A stretch of DNA of 64,000 nucleotides from Tetraselmis striata. Lineage: Eukaryota; Chlorophyta; Chlorodendrophyceae; Chlorodendrales; Chlorodendraceae. The DNA is taken from the NCBI GenBank assembly GCA_006384855.1, contig VCJN01000908.1, positions 62,001-126,000 on the forward strand, given 5' to 3'. The stretch's first letter is position 1. Every line of letters begins with the position of its first letter. Shown piece after piece: positions 23,199 through 35,400 of this stretch. The notes beneath the pieces were generated by a model that worked only from the letters and a program-made list of their open reading frames with translations, had not been told where the DNA came from and did no database searches. Position numbers and translations under genes: made by a program.

Positions 23199-25540
23199 AT
23201 GGTGCCGCTACAGAGGCCGCGCCTGGGCGTCCTGCCCAGCGGCCGCACTATTAGTCGCATTGTGCTGGCGGCCGCGGCTGCTGGCGCCCTGGCGGGCCTG
23301 CTGCGTGCGTGGACATCACCCACAGCAGCAGGAGCTCAAGCTGAGTGGGGGATCGGGCTTGCCGAGCGGAGGGCGCAGCTGGTAGCGGCAGCGCAGGTGA
23401 GCCAGTCGCTACCCTGTACGGCGGACCGAGTGCACCAGGGCCAAGCAGGGAGGAAGAGAGAGCTGCATGAGCATGGGGTGGAGGGGTCCCTTGTGAAGAG
23501 TTGGGCCAGCCGCACGGTCACAGGAGCCCATGGTGTCGCAGTTACGCTGCCAATTCATGAGCGCTGCGGGGCCATGCCAGCTGGCAGCTACCCAGAACAC
23601 ACTGCATACCAGTGCAATTATGCAATCAAGCTGATGTATGCCCTGGTGGCACTCTAATGCGCCCTGTGTGCATGCCATCAGGCTTGGAACCAGGAGGCGC
23701 TGACGGCTGGAGTAGCTAGGGACGAGCTGCTCGCTATTGGGGATAACATAAAGCCGCTGCAGCTTAGCCAGGATGCTCACACTGGCTGCGCTGATGGAGT
23801 CATTGGCACGGAAGCTAGAGATCACGGTGTAGCGCCAGATGCCGGCGCCGATCCGGCCATGGTGGGGAAGCTGGCGGAGGTAGCAGAGGGTGGGGAGGTC
23901 ATGCTGGCTCTCGCCAATGGCGTGATGATCTGCCAAAACGTGACCATATGCTGGTGGGACGGCGGCAACATCCTGAAGTCCTGGCTGCATACGCTGCGCT
24001 TTGCTGGCATCACCAACTACCTCATCGCGGTATTGGACGATGAGACGGAAACATACCTGCGCGAGGTGGAGCATGAGACGCGCTTCTTCCGGCCGAATTT
24101 GCAGGTGCCGGAGAAGCAGAAGGGTAGCCACCCTGCCAATCAGGTGCCTTTCCCCCCCTCCCCCCCCCCCCCCACCCCTCACACCCTCTGTCCCTGAAAT
24201 CTGTGCGGGAGCCCCTGCATGTCCACCAGTGGGATACCTGAAAGCCTTCCCTCCCCCTCTGCTCACCTCTGGACCAGTAGATCTCCACTTTAAAGTATGG
24301 CATGGTTGCGCAAATCCTATCGCTGGGCTACAACGTGCTCGTCGCTGACATGGACTTGGTGAGTGGGCTTCCACCTCAAATTCTTGTGACGCGCCGGCCC
24401 TGCCTGGTCGCTGTTCCCTCTCACATGCAGACTGTCTTGATCTACGGCCGGTGCCCCTTCACTATTTCCCCAATGCCATATTTGCTCTCCCCTCATCGCC
24501 TGCATGCAGTAATCCCCCGAGTATTCAGCCCCCCCCCCCCCCCCCCCCCCTTTCCCTTCCACCGTGTGGCCATGAATTTCCATGAGGTTTTCCTTAAGGA
24601 CCCCTTTCAGCACCTGCACCGCGACTCAGACCTGGAAAGCCAGACAGACGGCTTCACTCCCCAGTGGTCGTATGGACAGTTTGGCGGCATTGCCGACAAG
24701 ACCATGGGCTGGGGAGGCGGCGGGCTGTACCTGCAGGTGTTCACGCTGAATGTGGGCTGCATCTTTCTGCGTGCCAACGAACGCACGGTAGAGCTCATGC
24801 GCCGCGTCCGCGCCCGCCTGCTGGCCAGCCCTGGCTGGGACCAACAGATCTTCAACGAAGAGGTGTGGTTCCCCTCGCATGGCGACTACCACGGCTCGCA
24901 GGTCAGCGTCCGTGTGATGGACATTTTCAAATTCATGAACTCCAAGATATTTTTCCGCTCCAGCCGGCGGCGTTACATTCCAGGGCAGCCCCAGCCTGCG
25001 GCGGAGTTTCCAGTCATGGTAGGCGCTGCTGGCTCTCTAAGATACTTTGGCCCTCTGTCTCACTGCGATCCCTGCTATAGTTCGGCCTGTTTCAATCCCT
25101 CAATCATATAGTCTTTGGCCTACAATACCTATCTTCGCACTTTCTCCGAGTTTGTATTACGCGGATATTTGGATTTGGTTTGTCCCTAGACATCTCATTC
25201 TACATGAGGGTTTCACATGTACGGTACAGGTCTCAACATGCAAAGTAATACATGTTCAGCGTGATGGAAGAAATTGCCCGCCTTGTTCCAATTCAAATGG
25301 CTGGGTAGATATGATCCCACAACAATATTGAGAGATTGGTGACTATCATGCCCCAAAATTCTGTACATGGGCATGTGCCATCCACATATTAACAGTCATG
25401 CCCGTCTGTTGCCGCCGCAGATTCACATGAACTACCATCCCGACAAGCACAAGCGCATGCTCTGCCTGATGGCACGCTACATGGACGGCAAGTGGGGGGC
25501 TTGTGATGACTTCCCAGGAGGCTCGGAGCCAGGCACCTGA
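23199..25540 (+). CDS. GT77-family nucleotide-sugar glycosyltransferase (RRA/XEG113-like)
   Basis: Five exons with every junction in phase 0: 23199-23396, 23682-24143, 24281-24358, 24587-25018, 25421-25540; 429 residues. Residues 21-35 form a hydrophobic anchor after a short basic N terminus, as in a type II Golgi enzyme. The catalytic domain carries WLHTLRFAGITNYLIAVLDD, the metal/donor-binding DMD triad in NVLVADMDL (residues 243-245), VFTLNVGCIFLR, DQQIFNEE and the family-typical HMNYHPDK near the end. Plant RRA and XEG113 proteins add arabinose to extensin hydroxyproline. The algal role is probably O-arabinosylation of hydroxyproline-rich wall glycoproteins (inference). Intron 3 holds a 22-base C run. 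The residues between the anchor and the domain look like a variable stem. Confidence 0.85.
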
Positions 25541-25973
25541 GGCATATTCCACGGACCACTTTAAACCGGCACGTATATGTTTATGTATAGGCAAGGGCGC
25601 CCGTTGTATCTCTTGACATATGTAGACGCTAACGGACGCTAAAGTTTGATTGCTGCAATGCTGCCACATATGTTGTGGTTTGTCACTTTCAATACAGCCG
25701 ACGACGATTGGCTGATGGCGCGAAGAGACTCTTGCAGATAGGAGCTTCGCGGCTCCTTGTTTTCCGCATGGGGTGTTGACGCTCCGTCCTGAAGTGCGGT
25801 ATGTGTACGATCAATGATGGTGAATTATCGGCAACCTTCATTACTGGCCACTGGGAAGTTTGACATCATGAACGCAACACTTCTTGTGCATTATCAATTT
25901 CAGGTTCACATGAAGGTATGTGCTGCTTCTATAAAATAGTCATCGCAACCACACAATGTGTTGATGAACATGT

Positions 25974-26060
25974 TCCTACTGGTGGACTGCTGCTATGTTG
26001 CTACTGGTGGAATGCTGCTATGTTGCTACTGGTGGAATGCTGCTATGTTGCTGCTATGTT
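25974..26060 (+). repeat. Three tandem copies of a 25-base unit
   Basis: Unit GCTACTGGTGGAATGCTGCT plus ATGTT, repeated three times with one or two changes, followed by a truncated copy. Confidence 0.85.
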
Positions 26061-27014
26061 GCAATGTCACATCGCTTACTAGTCACACGAATGTCAGATA
26101 TGCAATTGCATGGGGGGGGGGGGGGGGTGTTAAACTAAGCTAAAGTGTCGATGTGCCTACTATATGCACGGTCAGCACTTGTAATGTTGTAATGAATGTA
26201 GCGGAAATAGACATCAGCATTGCACATCTTTCTGTAGCTGTGTTGTCTTAGATAGGAATAATCGTAATATATTTTGCTGAATGCTAATGCATAGCTGCTG
26301 CCGCATGCTGTCATCACGGGCCGTAGGCAGCCCACAAAATTGTTTGCGAGCATCATGTTCTTTGGGTAGTAAGGTAGTTTCGATTGGGTGGTCTGTTCCC
26401 ATCGTACAGAACGGCGATATTGTAGTATACCAGATAGTGTGGTCTGTATTCGATGCAACCACAACATATAATCGGTGCCGTTAAAATGCTTGGCGAGGAA
26501 ACTCTGATAAAGGGTACTCATGATGTGCTGGGGACAATATACAACGTTCTGTATTTTTTCGTGCTGTATGGGACAACTTTGGGGTGGGCACAGCAGTGCA
26601 ATAACATTAGGGGCAAAAGCGGGTCCGTGGTTGAGTCAAACGCAGGGGGGGGGGGGGGGGGGGCATGGCATGGCAATATGTACTTGCAGGATGGACATGC
26701 CTGCTTGGGCACTCAGAGTAGTGATCATCTCTTCTTACTATGAGAATATTGAACGGTCTTGACTGTTTATGAAAGCCCGTGTGGAGGGTTTGCCAGTCAC
26801 TGTGGGGTTGTAGCAGGGTTGAATTGGCGTCGTCCAGCAATACTACTTTGATAAGCAGGCAATTATTTAAAGGAGCGAAGCCCCCTCCCCTTGGTTCCTG
26901 CCTCCCCAACTACCAGCAATTATACCTTGCACTGGTTGGGGGCCGCTGATGCCGGGGCCTTTATTATTGGATCGGCGCCGCATACGAACGCGATGCCTAC
27001 GTACAACGGTGTGA

Positions 27015-27210
27015 TAAATTGAAATTGAAATTTGTAAAAAACGTACTAATCCGGCGTACTCTCCTCCGCCGGACCGAGTTGCTCAGGACCTGCCATGTCT
27101 ACCCGCTATGGGAACACAAGGTGTATTAAATCCCAGGCTACCGGCCATCCTTCGCAGTTTCCAAGCCCCTCCTTCCTCGCAGCCTTTGGCTGCCCTGTTA
27201 GTAATAACAC
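27015..27210 (+). repeat. Dispersed repeat, copy B of the 2170 family
   Basis: Same orientation and word order as 2170-2370, including AGGTGTATTA and ACCGGCCATCCT. No structure at the ends could be defined. Confidence 0.4.
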
Positions 27211-29439
27211 GCAGCATACTGTTGCTCAAAACCACACGCAGCATCACTCAGTTCATACATGCTACAGCTTCACGCAGTCTATAGATAGTTACTACACATA
27301 TCACATATGCACCACCAACAGGTGCCGGCGTGCATGCAGCTGACGACGCTTAACAAATACGAGGCGGGGCATATGCTGGCGGCGGCGCCAACAGAATGAC
27401 AGAATGACAGAATGACAACAACATGTTGCTCCCCTATGCATCGGCCGCCGTTTTCAGGAAATACATGCTGCATCATGGAGTCTTTCGCTTGTAAACGCCA
27501 TATATTCTAATATTCTTGCTTAAAACATTCTTATTGGAACTTCGAAATAAACCGGAAGGGGTGGCCTCCTCCTCGACGTGGAAGGCTTTCATGCAGGCTT
27601 GATGAATATACTGTAAGACGCCATGGCCAGATAAGAGCAACAGTATTGCCTGGGCGTGAAGACGACTAGCAGGATAATGCTCATTACTTGGATACATCAT
27701 CAGTTCAGGACGGCGGCTATATTCATATCCGTAGATATGTTTCCTTGTGGACGAGTATAGTTGCTCCATTTGGCGAAATAACTACGACGACGATGACATG
27801 TAAAACAACATGCGATGTATGGTTTCGGAGGCGACGTGACAAAGGTCTGCAGTTCCGGTACAAAGCACATCGCCCGCGGCCTGGTAAATAAATGCACCAG
27901 TTTAGCGGAAATTTTATACGAGGTCGTGGGTTGGACCGAAAACGCTCAAATATATTGCCCATATTTTCTCCAGCAGGGCGGATGACTAAAATAAATATTA
28001 TATGAAAAGGGCCTCCATGGCCGCGCGCATCTGCTGTTTCCGCGCTCTGGTTTCGGAGCAGCAGCAGAATCGCCGGAGGCACTATGCTGATGTGCTTGGC
28101 CGGCGGCGCGGGCTAATTGGCAAGGCGGCAGCGGTACGTTGCGCTCAATCCTTATTCTGTCGCTATTTATTCTCCGGGGCGAATGATGATTACGACGAAT
28201 ATATTAGATGTATTATTCCATCATCGATATGATGGGGCCGCGCGCGGCCGCGCTGCTACTACCCGTGCTGATGACGATTATATCGGGATTTTCTATTTAT
28301 TGGTCGCTACGCAGGTACCCTGTACCGGTAGCGACTATATTAGGGTACAGGTAGTCGTAAAGATTGTTTGCGCTACCGGCTGGTAGCCAGTCACTTACGC
28401 GGAGTCGATACCACTGAGGATTAGAGCGACTGCAATATTTGCGCGCTGGGTACGCAGCGTGCTGGGGTGAATTACAAAAAGGGCAGTTCCCCAGAATTAG
28501 AAAATCCACACAGCAAGCCGCCCAATAAAAGCGGCGGCCCGACGCCTAAAATAATCGCAGCGTGCTGGGACGATCAGCAGGACGACGGGCGTGGCGCGGT
28601 CGTCGTCGTCTTCGTATCGCGTCGCTATAGTCGCTACTGCTTCGGCGCTTCCGCGCTATCGCTGCTGCTGCTCGTCTGCTGTTCTGGCGCGGATCAGGTG
28701 CCAACGACGGTGATTGTGATCCTGCCTGATGCCGATGGGCTTTGTATTACCGCCGTCGGTGCGGGACGGGCCCAGTGTTGCCGCGGCGGCATATAAGGAT
28801 TACTCGGTGCGAAAGTAGCAGGCCCTCGCAGCTTGCGCACGCCCCGCCGTCGCGCACACCCTCACATCATTACTCACATCGCTAGCTCCGTCATCGCGGA
28901 GCTTTGCCCACTGTGCACGGCACGCCCGAGCGCGCCCATCCGCCGTTAGCCTCGACATAGCGTCGCATCACGTCGGGAGGTTTCTCCGCCGCTGCTGTAT
29001 CGTCACAGCGTTCGGCCAGAAACCAAGCCCCTCCCCCTCCCCCCACCGACTAGACCAATTACCTCTGCGCCCGCCTCCGCCTCGGCCATCCCACCCCAAC
29101 CAGCCAGCGAACTGGTCGCAAGCCTGGCACCAGGCTCGGCCGATGGCGGCTGTGGCTCGCTGCCCCTCCTGACTGTGCTGCGGCAGAGCCAAGCTGCGGT
29201 GTTCTTTAGCGCCAGCCAGTGACAGCTACATAGGGCAGGTGCGTGCTCCTGTTCACCTCCAGCCCGGCCGTCAACATCAACAGCCAACAACTCAGTTGGT
29301 GGTGCTGCTGCTAGAGAGCTGCTGCAAGAATGTGCCGTCTCTGCCCTGGTGCGTTTGGTTGTGGGGGTGAATTGTCTGGGCGGCTGATGAGTGGATGGTT
29401 CCCTGCCGTCACCGTGTAGGTTGGGGTGGGGGGCTGGTG

Positions 29440-32400
29440 ATGGCATCGAGCGGCGATGAGGCCTCAGGCTCGGAGCACGCCCTGCGGCAGCTGGCAACCA
29501 ACCACCTGTCGCTGGGGCAATTTGAGCTGGGGCTGGCGCTCCTGCGTCGCCTGGGCGCGGGTGGGGAGGCGCTGCTGCGTGCCCTGGGCGCTGAGGGCCC
29601 GCCGGCGGGGTGGCTGCCCTCGCCGGGCGCGCCATCCAGCGCCCACATGCGCTGGATGGCAGCCGCTGCCGCCGCGGATATAGAGGGCGGCGCACCAGGG
29701 GCGGCGAGGGTGGCAGAGCTGGCGCTGCTGCTAGAGCTGGTGGGGCGGCCGGACGCCAGCGAGGCGGGCCCCACGCCGCCGGACGTGGAGAGCCGGCTGG
29801 GGACGCCGCTGGGTTGCAGCCCCTGGCTGGAGCGGGGGGAGCCCGGGGAGAACGAGGCAAGTGATTTGCGCGTGCTGCTGGCACGCCTGCTCTGGGCGCC
29901 ATTGGCGAGCATTGGCGAAGGTCAACTGCCGCGGCCACCGCCACCGCCACTGCCAGTGCGCTGGGCAGAGGCAACACGATCCAACGCGGACGGATGGGAG
30001 CTGGTGGCAGCGCCCCGTGGGCAGACAAACGCACTAGCGGTGGACCTCAGTGCGCTGGGTGAGGCAGCAGACGCTCTTCGGCGGCTCGCAGAGCGGCAGC
30101 CGGCACTGGTGGCGGCGTTGGTTGGCGCTGCGGGGGAGCTGGCGGACAAGGCGGGCGGCGAGTGGAGCCAGCGCACGGCTGCGCTAGCCGCGGCAACGGA
30201 GGACGGGCATCTGGCGCTGCTGGGCCGCTGGCTGGACCGGCGCGACGGGGGGGAGGGGTTGGAAGGGGCGCCCGCGCTGCACTGCAGTGCGTGCTTCCGT
30301 CTTGCGCACCTCACTGGCGCGGGCGGCACGCCTCGCGACCGCTATGGCGCGCTCTTCCGCCGCCTGCTTCGGGTGCACCCTCCCCAGCCCACCTTTAGAC
30401 CCTGTCTCCCCTTCCTCCCTCCCCGCTCGTCCAACCTCCTCTAGAGCGGCGATAACTAAAATGGAGGAAAGGATGAACGGAACACATTAATGCATTTTGC
30501 TGAACAGCGACGAGTTCATCCATCGATTTTCTGGGGCGCACCAGGACTGGGCAGGACCCTTTGCCACATGCGTCCATCCTTCAGGGGAGGGGGGGGGGGG
30601 GGCACCAATCAGCGCCCCTCTCCGCTATGTATGCCTGATCGCGCCTGTCTGGCTGGCCTGGCTTGCAGGGGCAGACGGCGCGCGCACGCATGCAGGCGCT
30701 GCAGGCTGCGCTGGCGATTGGCAGCTCGGAGCTGGCGGGACTGATGGAGAAGTGCCTGCGCGAGGAGGAGGCGCAGCAGGAGCTGGAGGTGCCAGCTGCC
30801 ATGGTCGCGTGCCTCCGGCACTGGGAGGGTAGCATGTCGCCCGGCGCTACGCCCCCGGTGCCACCGCCGCTTCTGAGCTTCGCCCGGGCACGGGGCATCC
30901 ATGTGCTGCAGGTGCCCCCCCCAACCACCCTTCCCGCCTTTGCATGCGGTCTGACGTCCTTCTTGGAGAGACGCACCGTCTCGTCATTGCTTAACAGTAT
31001 CCCTGCCGCACTGGGGACTGACAGCCGGCTGCATTGCGTCCCTCGATGTTGCGGCTTGATAGGGTGCATTGACGTCAGCGCTGAGCTTCGTATCAGAGGG
31101 CGACGTAGGCAGCGCAGAGAAACTGCTGCAAAGCTTCCCGCCGCTCAGGCCGCTACTGCTGGCAATGAGCTGGGACGCGCCTGCAACGCCGGCCTGGGAC
31201 GTTGGTACGCCTGGTGTTGCATTGGCTGCGCGCCACGCTGTGGCGCGGGCGCTGTGGCAGGAGGGCGTTGAGCCGAACAGCGAGGCACCGCCTGGATGCT
31301 GCGTCAGCGGTATGTGCCGCCAGATCGCATACCGCCTAGAGGTAGCGGACCTGGTGGAGGCGCATCTGCAGGTTATTCCTTGCCCCCTCACCCTAACCCA
31401 CTAGTGTTCCATTTGAGAAACACTCCATCTAAATACAATCTTCTGAAAACCAGCGTCGATCTCCTCCTCATGCTCATCCTCATCCTCTCCTCATAACACT
31501 ATAATGTGCACGTGTATGTGCGTGAGCAGGAAAATCCAGCGGCAGCGACAGGTCTGCCGTGTGCGGAAGGCACCCCGTCAGAGCAAGTCCCCCAGGCCGC
31601 TGCCGCCTTGGCTGTGCAACTGCTGGCGGAGCAGTCGCCCGCAAGCGTGCTCGGAGTATTTCTGCAGGGCGCCAGCCTGCAGACGCTGTTGGAGTACGCG
31701 GAGAAGCAGGTCCGGAGCACCCTAGCCGATTCATAGACGTCACCGCTGTGTGTGTGTGGGTGTGTGTGTGGCTGCCGATTCGCAATCTATGCCTCGAGAT
31801 GCTGCAGTGCGACTACCGGCTATCACTGCTAAATGTGACCTCCGTGCACATGTCGGATCAATACTATATTTGATTTTGCTAGTAAAATGCTCGATTGTTC
31901 TCCTTACTCCCAGGCCTGTAACCCCCCCCCCCCACCCCCACCCCCCCCTTACCACCACCACTGTATACAGCTATTCGTGACAGTATATTGTCAGGCCTCG
32001 GCGTTTGAATAGAAGTTGAAAAAAGTAGCTTCACGGCTCTGACTGTGAGCGCAGCTGACATGACTGCCGGCGCCATGTGTACGCAGCCCACCGACAATGC
32101 GGAGGAGGCCGCCCGGCGCCAGCACGACCTCCGCCTTCTTCACACCTGCCTAGCGGTTGCCACGCTGGCGCAACTGCTGTCCCTCATGGCGCTCTTCGAT
32201 CAGCTGGAGGACGGCAGGGCCGGTGAGAGCGCGCCGACGTTAGACGAGTTGCAGGTGAGCAGAGCCTGGTAGCTGGTCTATCGGTCGGGGGACCCTGCGC
32301 ACACCATCCTAGATCTGAACTGCTGCGACCCTTCCATACTCCAACAGCTGGTCCTTCGTGCAAGACTGTCTGCGGCCGCTAAAGGCGCATCATATCGTTT

Positions 32401-35400
32401 TAGCGTTGCATCACCAAGACAAGCTCCGCATTCTGCGCGGCAGCCTGAGATCCCTAGATTGGCGCTCTGCAGGCCTGCGTGCTCGCGGAGCTGGCGGCGC
32501 TCCAGTCCCATCTAGGCTCAGTGGCAGACGGCAGTGCGTCGGGCTACTTCGCACGCTGTTGGCTACTGAGTGTCCTCCGCGCAGCGCTGCTCATGGATGG
32601 GCGCCCGGCAGGGTCGCCGTTGTCAGCCGCCGCGCAGTGCCGCCCTCCAGCAGGCGGCTCTGCTGCCTCGACGGATGCCCAGCGCGCTGCTGTGGATGAG
32701 GACGGAGGTCTCGCAGCGCACTGCGTGCGTGCGCTGCTGAGCTCGCTGGAGAGTCCCGCGGTGCCCAGCTGCCACGGCAACGTGCCCCTGGACGATGACG
32801 CGCGGCGGCTGGTGCAAGAGGTGAGTGGAGTTATGGGCGCGTTCCGCAGCTGCCCTCCCCGCGTGGCTCGTCCCCGGATGTGCATACGAGCAGCAGGTGC
32901 TACTCACCTGACATCATGGTGATCCTCCCCCTCCCCCATGTGCCCTCCCTGTTGGCACTACCCCTGCCAGGCGTCCGGGGCTCACGTGGCAGAAGCCACG
33001 AGGTTCAGCATTGAGGCCCAGTGGCGGCTTTCCCTGTTGCGGCGCATGTCGCCGCCAGGTGGGGCCGCCGCCTGGCGATGGGCGGATGCGCTGGCGCTGC
33101 TGCAGGCGTCGCCGCTCACGGTGCTCTACATGTGCAAGCAGGTTGTGACCCCCCCCCCCCCCCCCCAGCGCGCGCCCTACCCCGCCCCTTCTCCGCCCCC
33201 TCTGAAGGCCCCTGTCTATGTGTAAGGAGCTCCAGACGGAGAGATAGGGGGGGGGGGGGGGGGGAGCGGTACCTGCGCTGGTGCAGCCAGGTGCTGCCTG
33301 TCTATTGGCACAGCGACCTTGCTGATCTGTAAGCGGCCGCAGAGGAACGACTACGAGCTGGGCCGCGAGGCGGTGAAGCACTTTGATCTGCCGGAGAGCG
33401 AGTTCTCGGCGCTCAAGCTGGCCGAGTGGATGGACACAACCGTGGGCTCCCTTCCTCCCTTGCCCCCCCCCCCCCCCCCCTTTATCGACGTTGTGGTGGG
33501 ATGACCCACCCCAGAAGGGTGATTACATTACAAGCGTACCCATGCAGCTCCTTCAGGAGGGGCTGTTGCCCATGGCCTGACTGACGCAGCAACCTGGCGG
33601 CGGGGCGCGGCGCAGGCTATCACTTCGCAGCTGGACCAGATGGTCAGCGGGCTCAGGCGGCAGGAGGCGGAGGCGGACGGCAGGAGCCCAAAGGTTGCCA
33701 CGCTGGACTTCAGTTCGTTGACAGTGAAACTGCCCGAGGTGCTCCTCCCGCCTCCTTGCAAACCCCCTAGAACCCCCTACTACACAAGAAAACATTTTCG
33801 GTGATCCATTGGCATTCACTGATGTACGCGTTGTATGGCACTGCCGCTAGGAGCAAAAGGCGATGCTCTGCATTGACGTGGCGGTGGCGGTGGCCACCAG
33901 TCCGGCCACCAGCGAACGGCTGCTGCAGCATGCAAAGGAGCTGCTTGCCCGTGTTGATAGGTGGGCAACACCCCGCAGAGGGCTGCGAGCAAGGAGGGGT
34001 GGGGGTGGGGGTTGGGGTGGGGGGGGGGGCATGTGCTTGCTGGGAGAGAGGCTAGATGGGGAATGTTTGTCGCCTAGATACCGCAGGCCCACAAGGGCTC
34101 AAATTATGCTGTGCCACGTGGCTCGCATGTGGTGTTGGCAGCGGCCCGGAGGACGGCAGCGCTGCCGGGAGAGTGAGCCCCCAGATGCGCAAGGCCATGG
34201 CTTCCACGCTGGCGGCCGCGCAGGCGCTGGCGGGTGCCAGAGGGCGGCGGCGGGCGCTGAATGCAGAGGTAGCGGGCGTGGACGAGTGGCGCGCCGGCGA
34301 GGTGGAGGCCTCGGGCTCCATGTCACCCGGCGGCAGCCTGGGGCTTGGCCCCTGGGGCAAGCGCATGCGGGCGCTGCGGCTGCTAGCGGAGGCGCAGGCA
34401 AGCTGTTCCGGCCGCCTGGGCGCACCCTGCATGCTCTCAGTTCCCGCTCCGCGTCTGCATGCCCCTGCCGGATGACACAAGCAGCTGTGTGCCTCCAGGC
34501 TGGCATCCGATACGGGCGCCACCAGTTTCTGAGCGGCCTGCTGCACAATTTAGCCCATGCTCTTGCCGATGACGCGGGCAACTCCTCCTCCATCCACCTG
34601 CTGGAGGTTGGTTGCCCCTCTCCCTTTCCCATCCCATCCCGCCCTACTACCATCTTCCACGTAGTGTCGCCGCACACACCGTGCCCTCGCTTTGTTATTG
34701 CCCCTGACTTCTTAAAATGTTTTGAAATGAGGGGTTATTGATTGCCATGAAGGCGGCGCCACATGCGCATTGCAATGGCATGTACTCTCCGTACACCTGA
34801 GAGCACCGCGCCAGTTGATGCCTGGTTCTAACTGCATGTGGGCTGCTTTGCAGGCCTGTGGCTTCAGTGGCGGGCTTGGGGCCGGCAGTAGGGAGGGAAA
34901 GGCTGAGGGCATCTTCGCGTCCCCAAGCATGCAGGCATGTGCTGCATCCGACGTCATGCAGCCATGGCTCCCCAGCAGCACAGCACAGCACACCATACCA
35001 CACCACATCATATCATATCATATCACATCACACCACACCACACCACACCACACCACACCACACCACACCACACCACACCACACCACATCATTTTCGTGCA
35101 CATCAGCTGCTTGCGGCATCATTGGCGGCTGTTAACCTGTCCCACCTGGGATGCAGGTCTTGCAGGAGGCGTCCACCATGCCGGTGAACTACCTCGCATC
35201 CATGATCTCCTACCTCGCTCAGATTGGCGATGAGCTCTCCAGCCTCAATGATGACGGCGCTCCCACGGAGACGCACAACTACTTTGCCCTCATTTGGTTG
35301 ACCCCCGGCCCCCTCTGTGCTCCCCTCCCGTTTCCTTTTATAAGATGTCTTTATACATATCAAGGGAACTCTCTGCCGTGGTGCCAAACCAGCCTCTCAC

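Larger units (their letters stand above)
25541..29439. other. Repeat-rich intergenic spacer
   Basis: Contains a 25-base tandem repeat (25974-26060), G16 (26112-26127), G19 (26645-26663), a dispersed repeat copy (27015-27210), a GACAGAAT triplet repeat near 27396, and hairpin-prone GTCGCTAC...GTAGCGAC words near 28300. Several short frames exist, but none has a recognisable domain. The last few hundred bases precede the spastizin-like gene and should hold its promoter, of which I can identify no element. Confidence 0.45.

Noticed and set aside
26135..26521. Minus-strand 128-codon frame beginning MSTLYQSFLAKHFNGTDYML, reminiscent of a Copia gag start
   Set aside because: Only the first 20 residues suggest this. 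There is no zinc knuckle, LTR or downstream pol, and the region is AT-rich with chance open frames.
27396..27425. GACAGAAT triplet repeat as a functional site
   Set aside because: Only three short copies; ordinary microsatellite slippage explains it.
32348..32472. Possible extra exon in the spastizin-like gene (reading WSFVQDCLRPLKAHHIV)
   Set aside because: Exon 32087-32254 and exon 32473-32820 join in phase 0 without it, and including it would break the frame.
34980..35092. Short regular repeats as a CRISPR-like array
   Set aside because: A pure pentanucleotide microsatellite in a eukaryotic intron, with no spacers.
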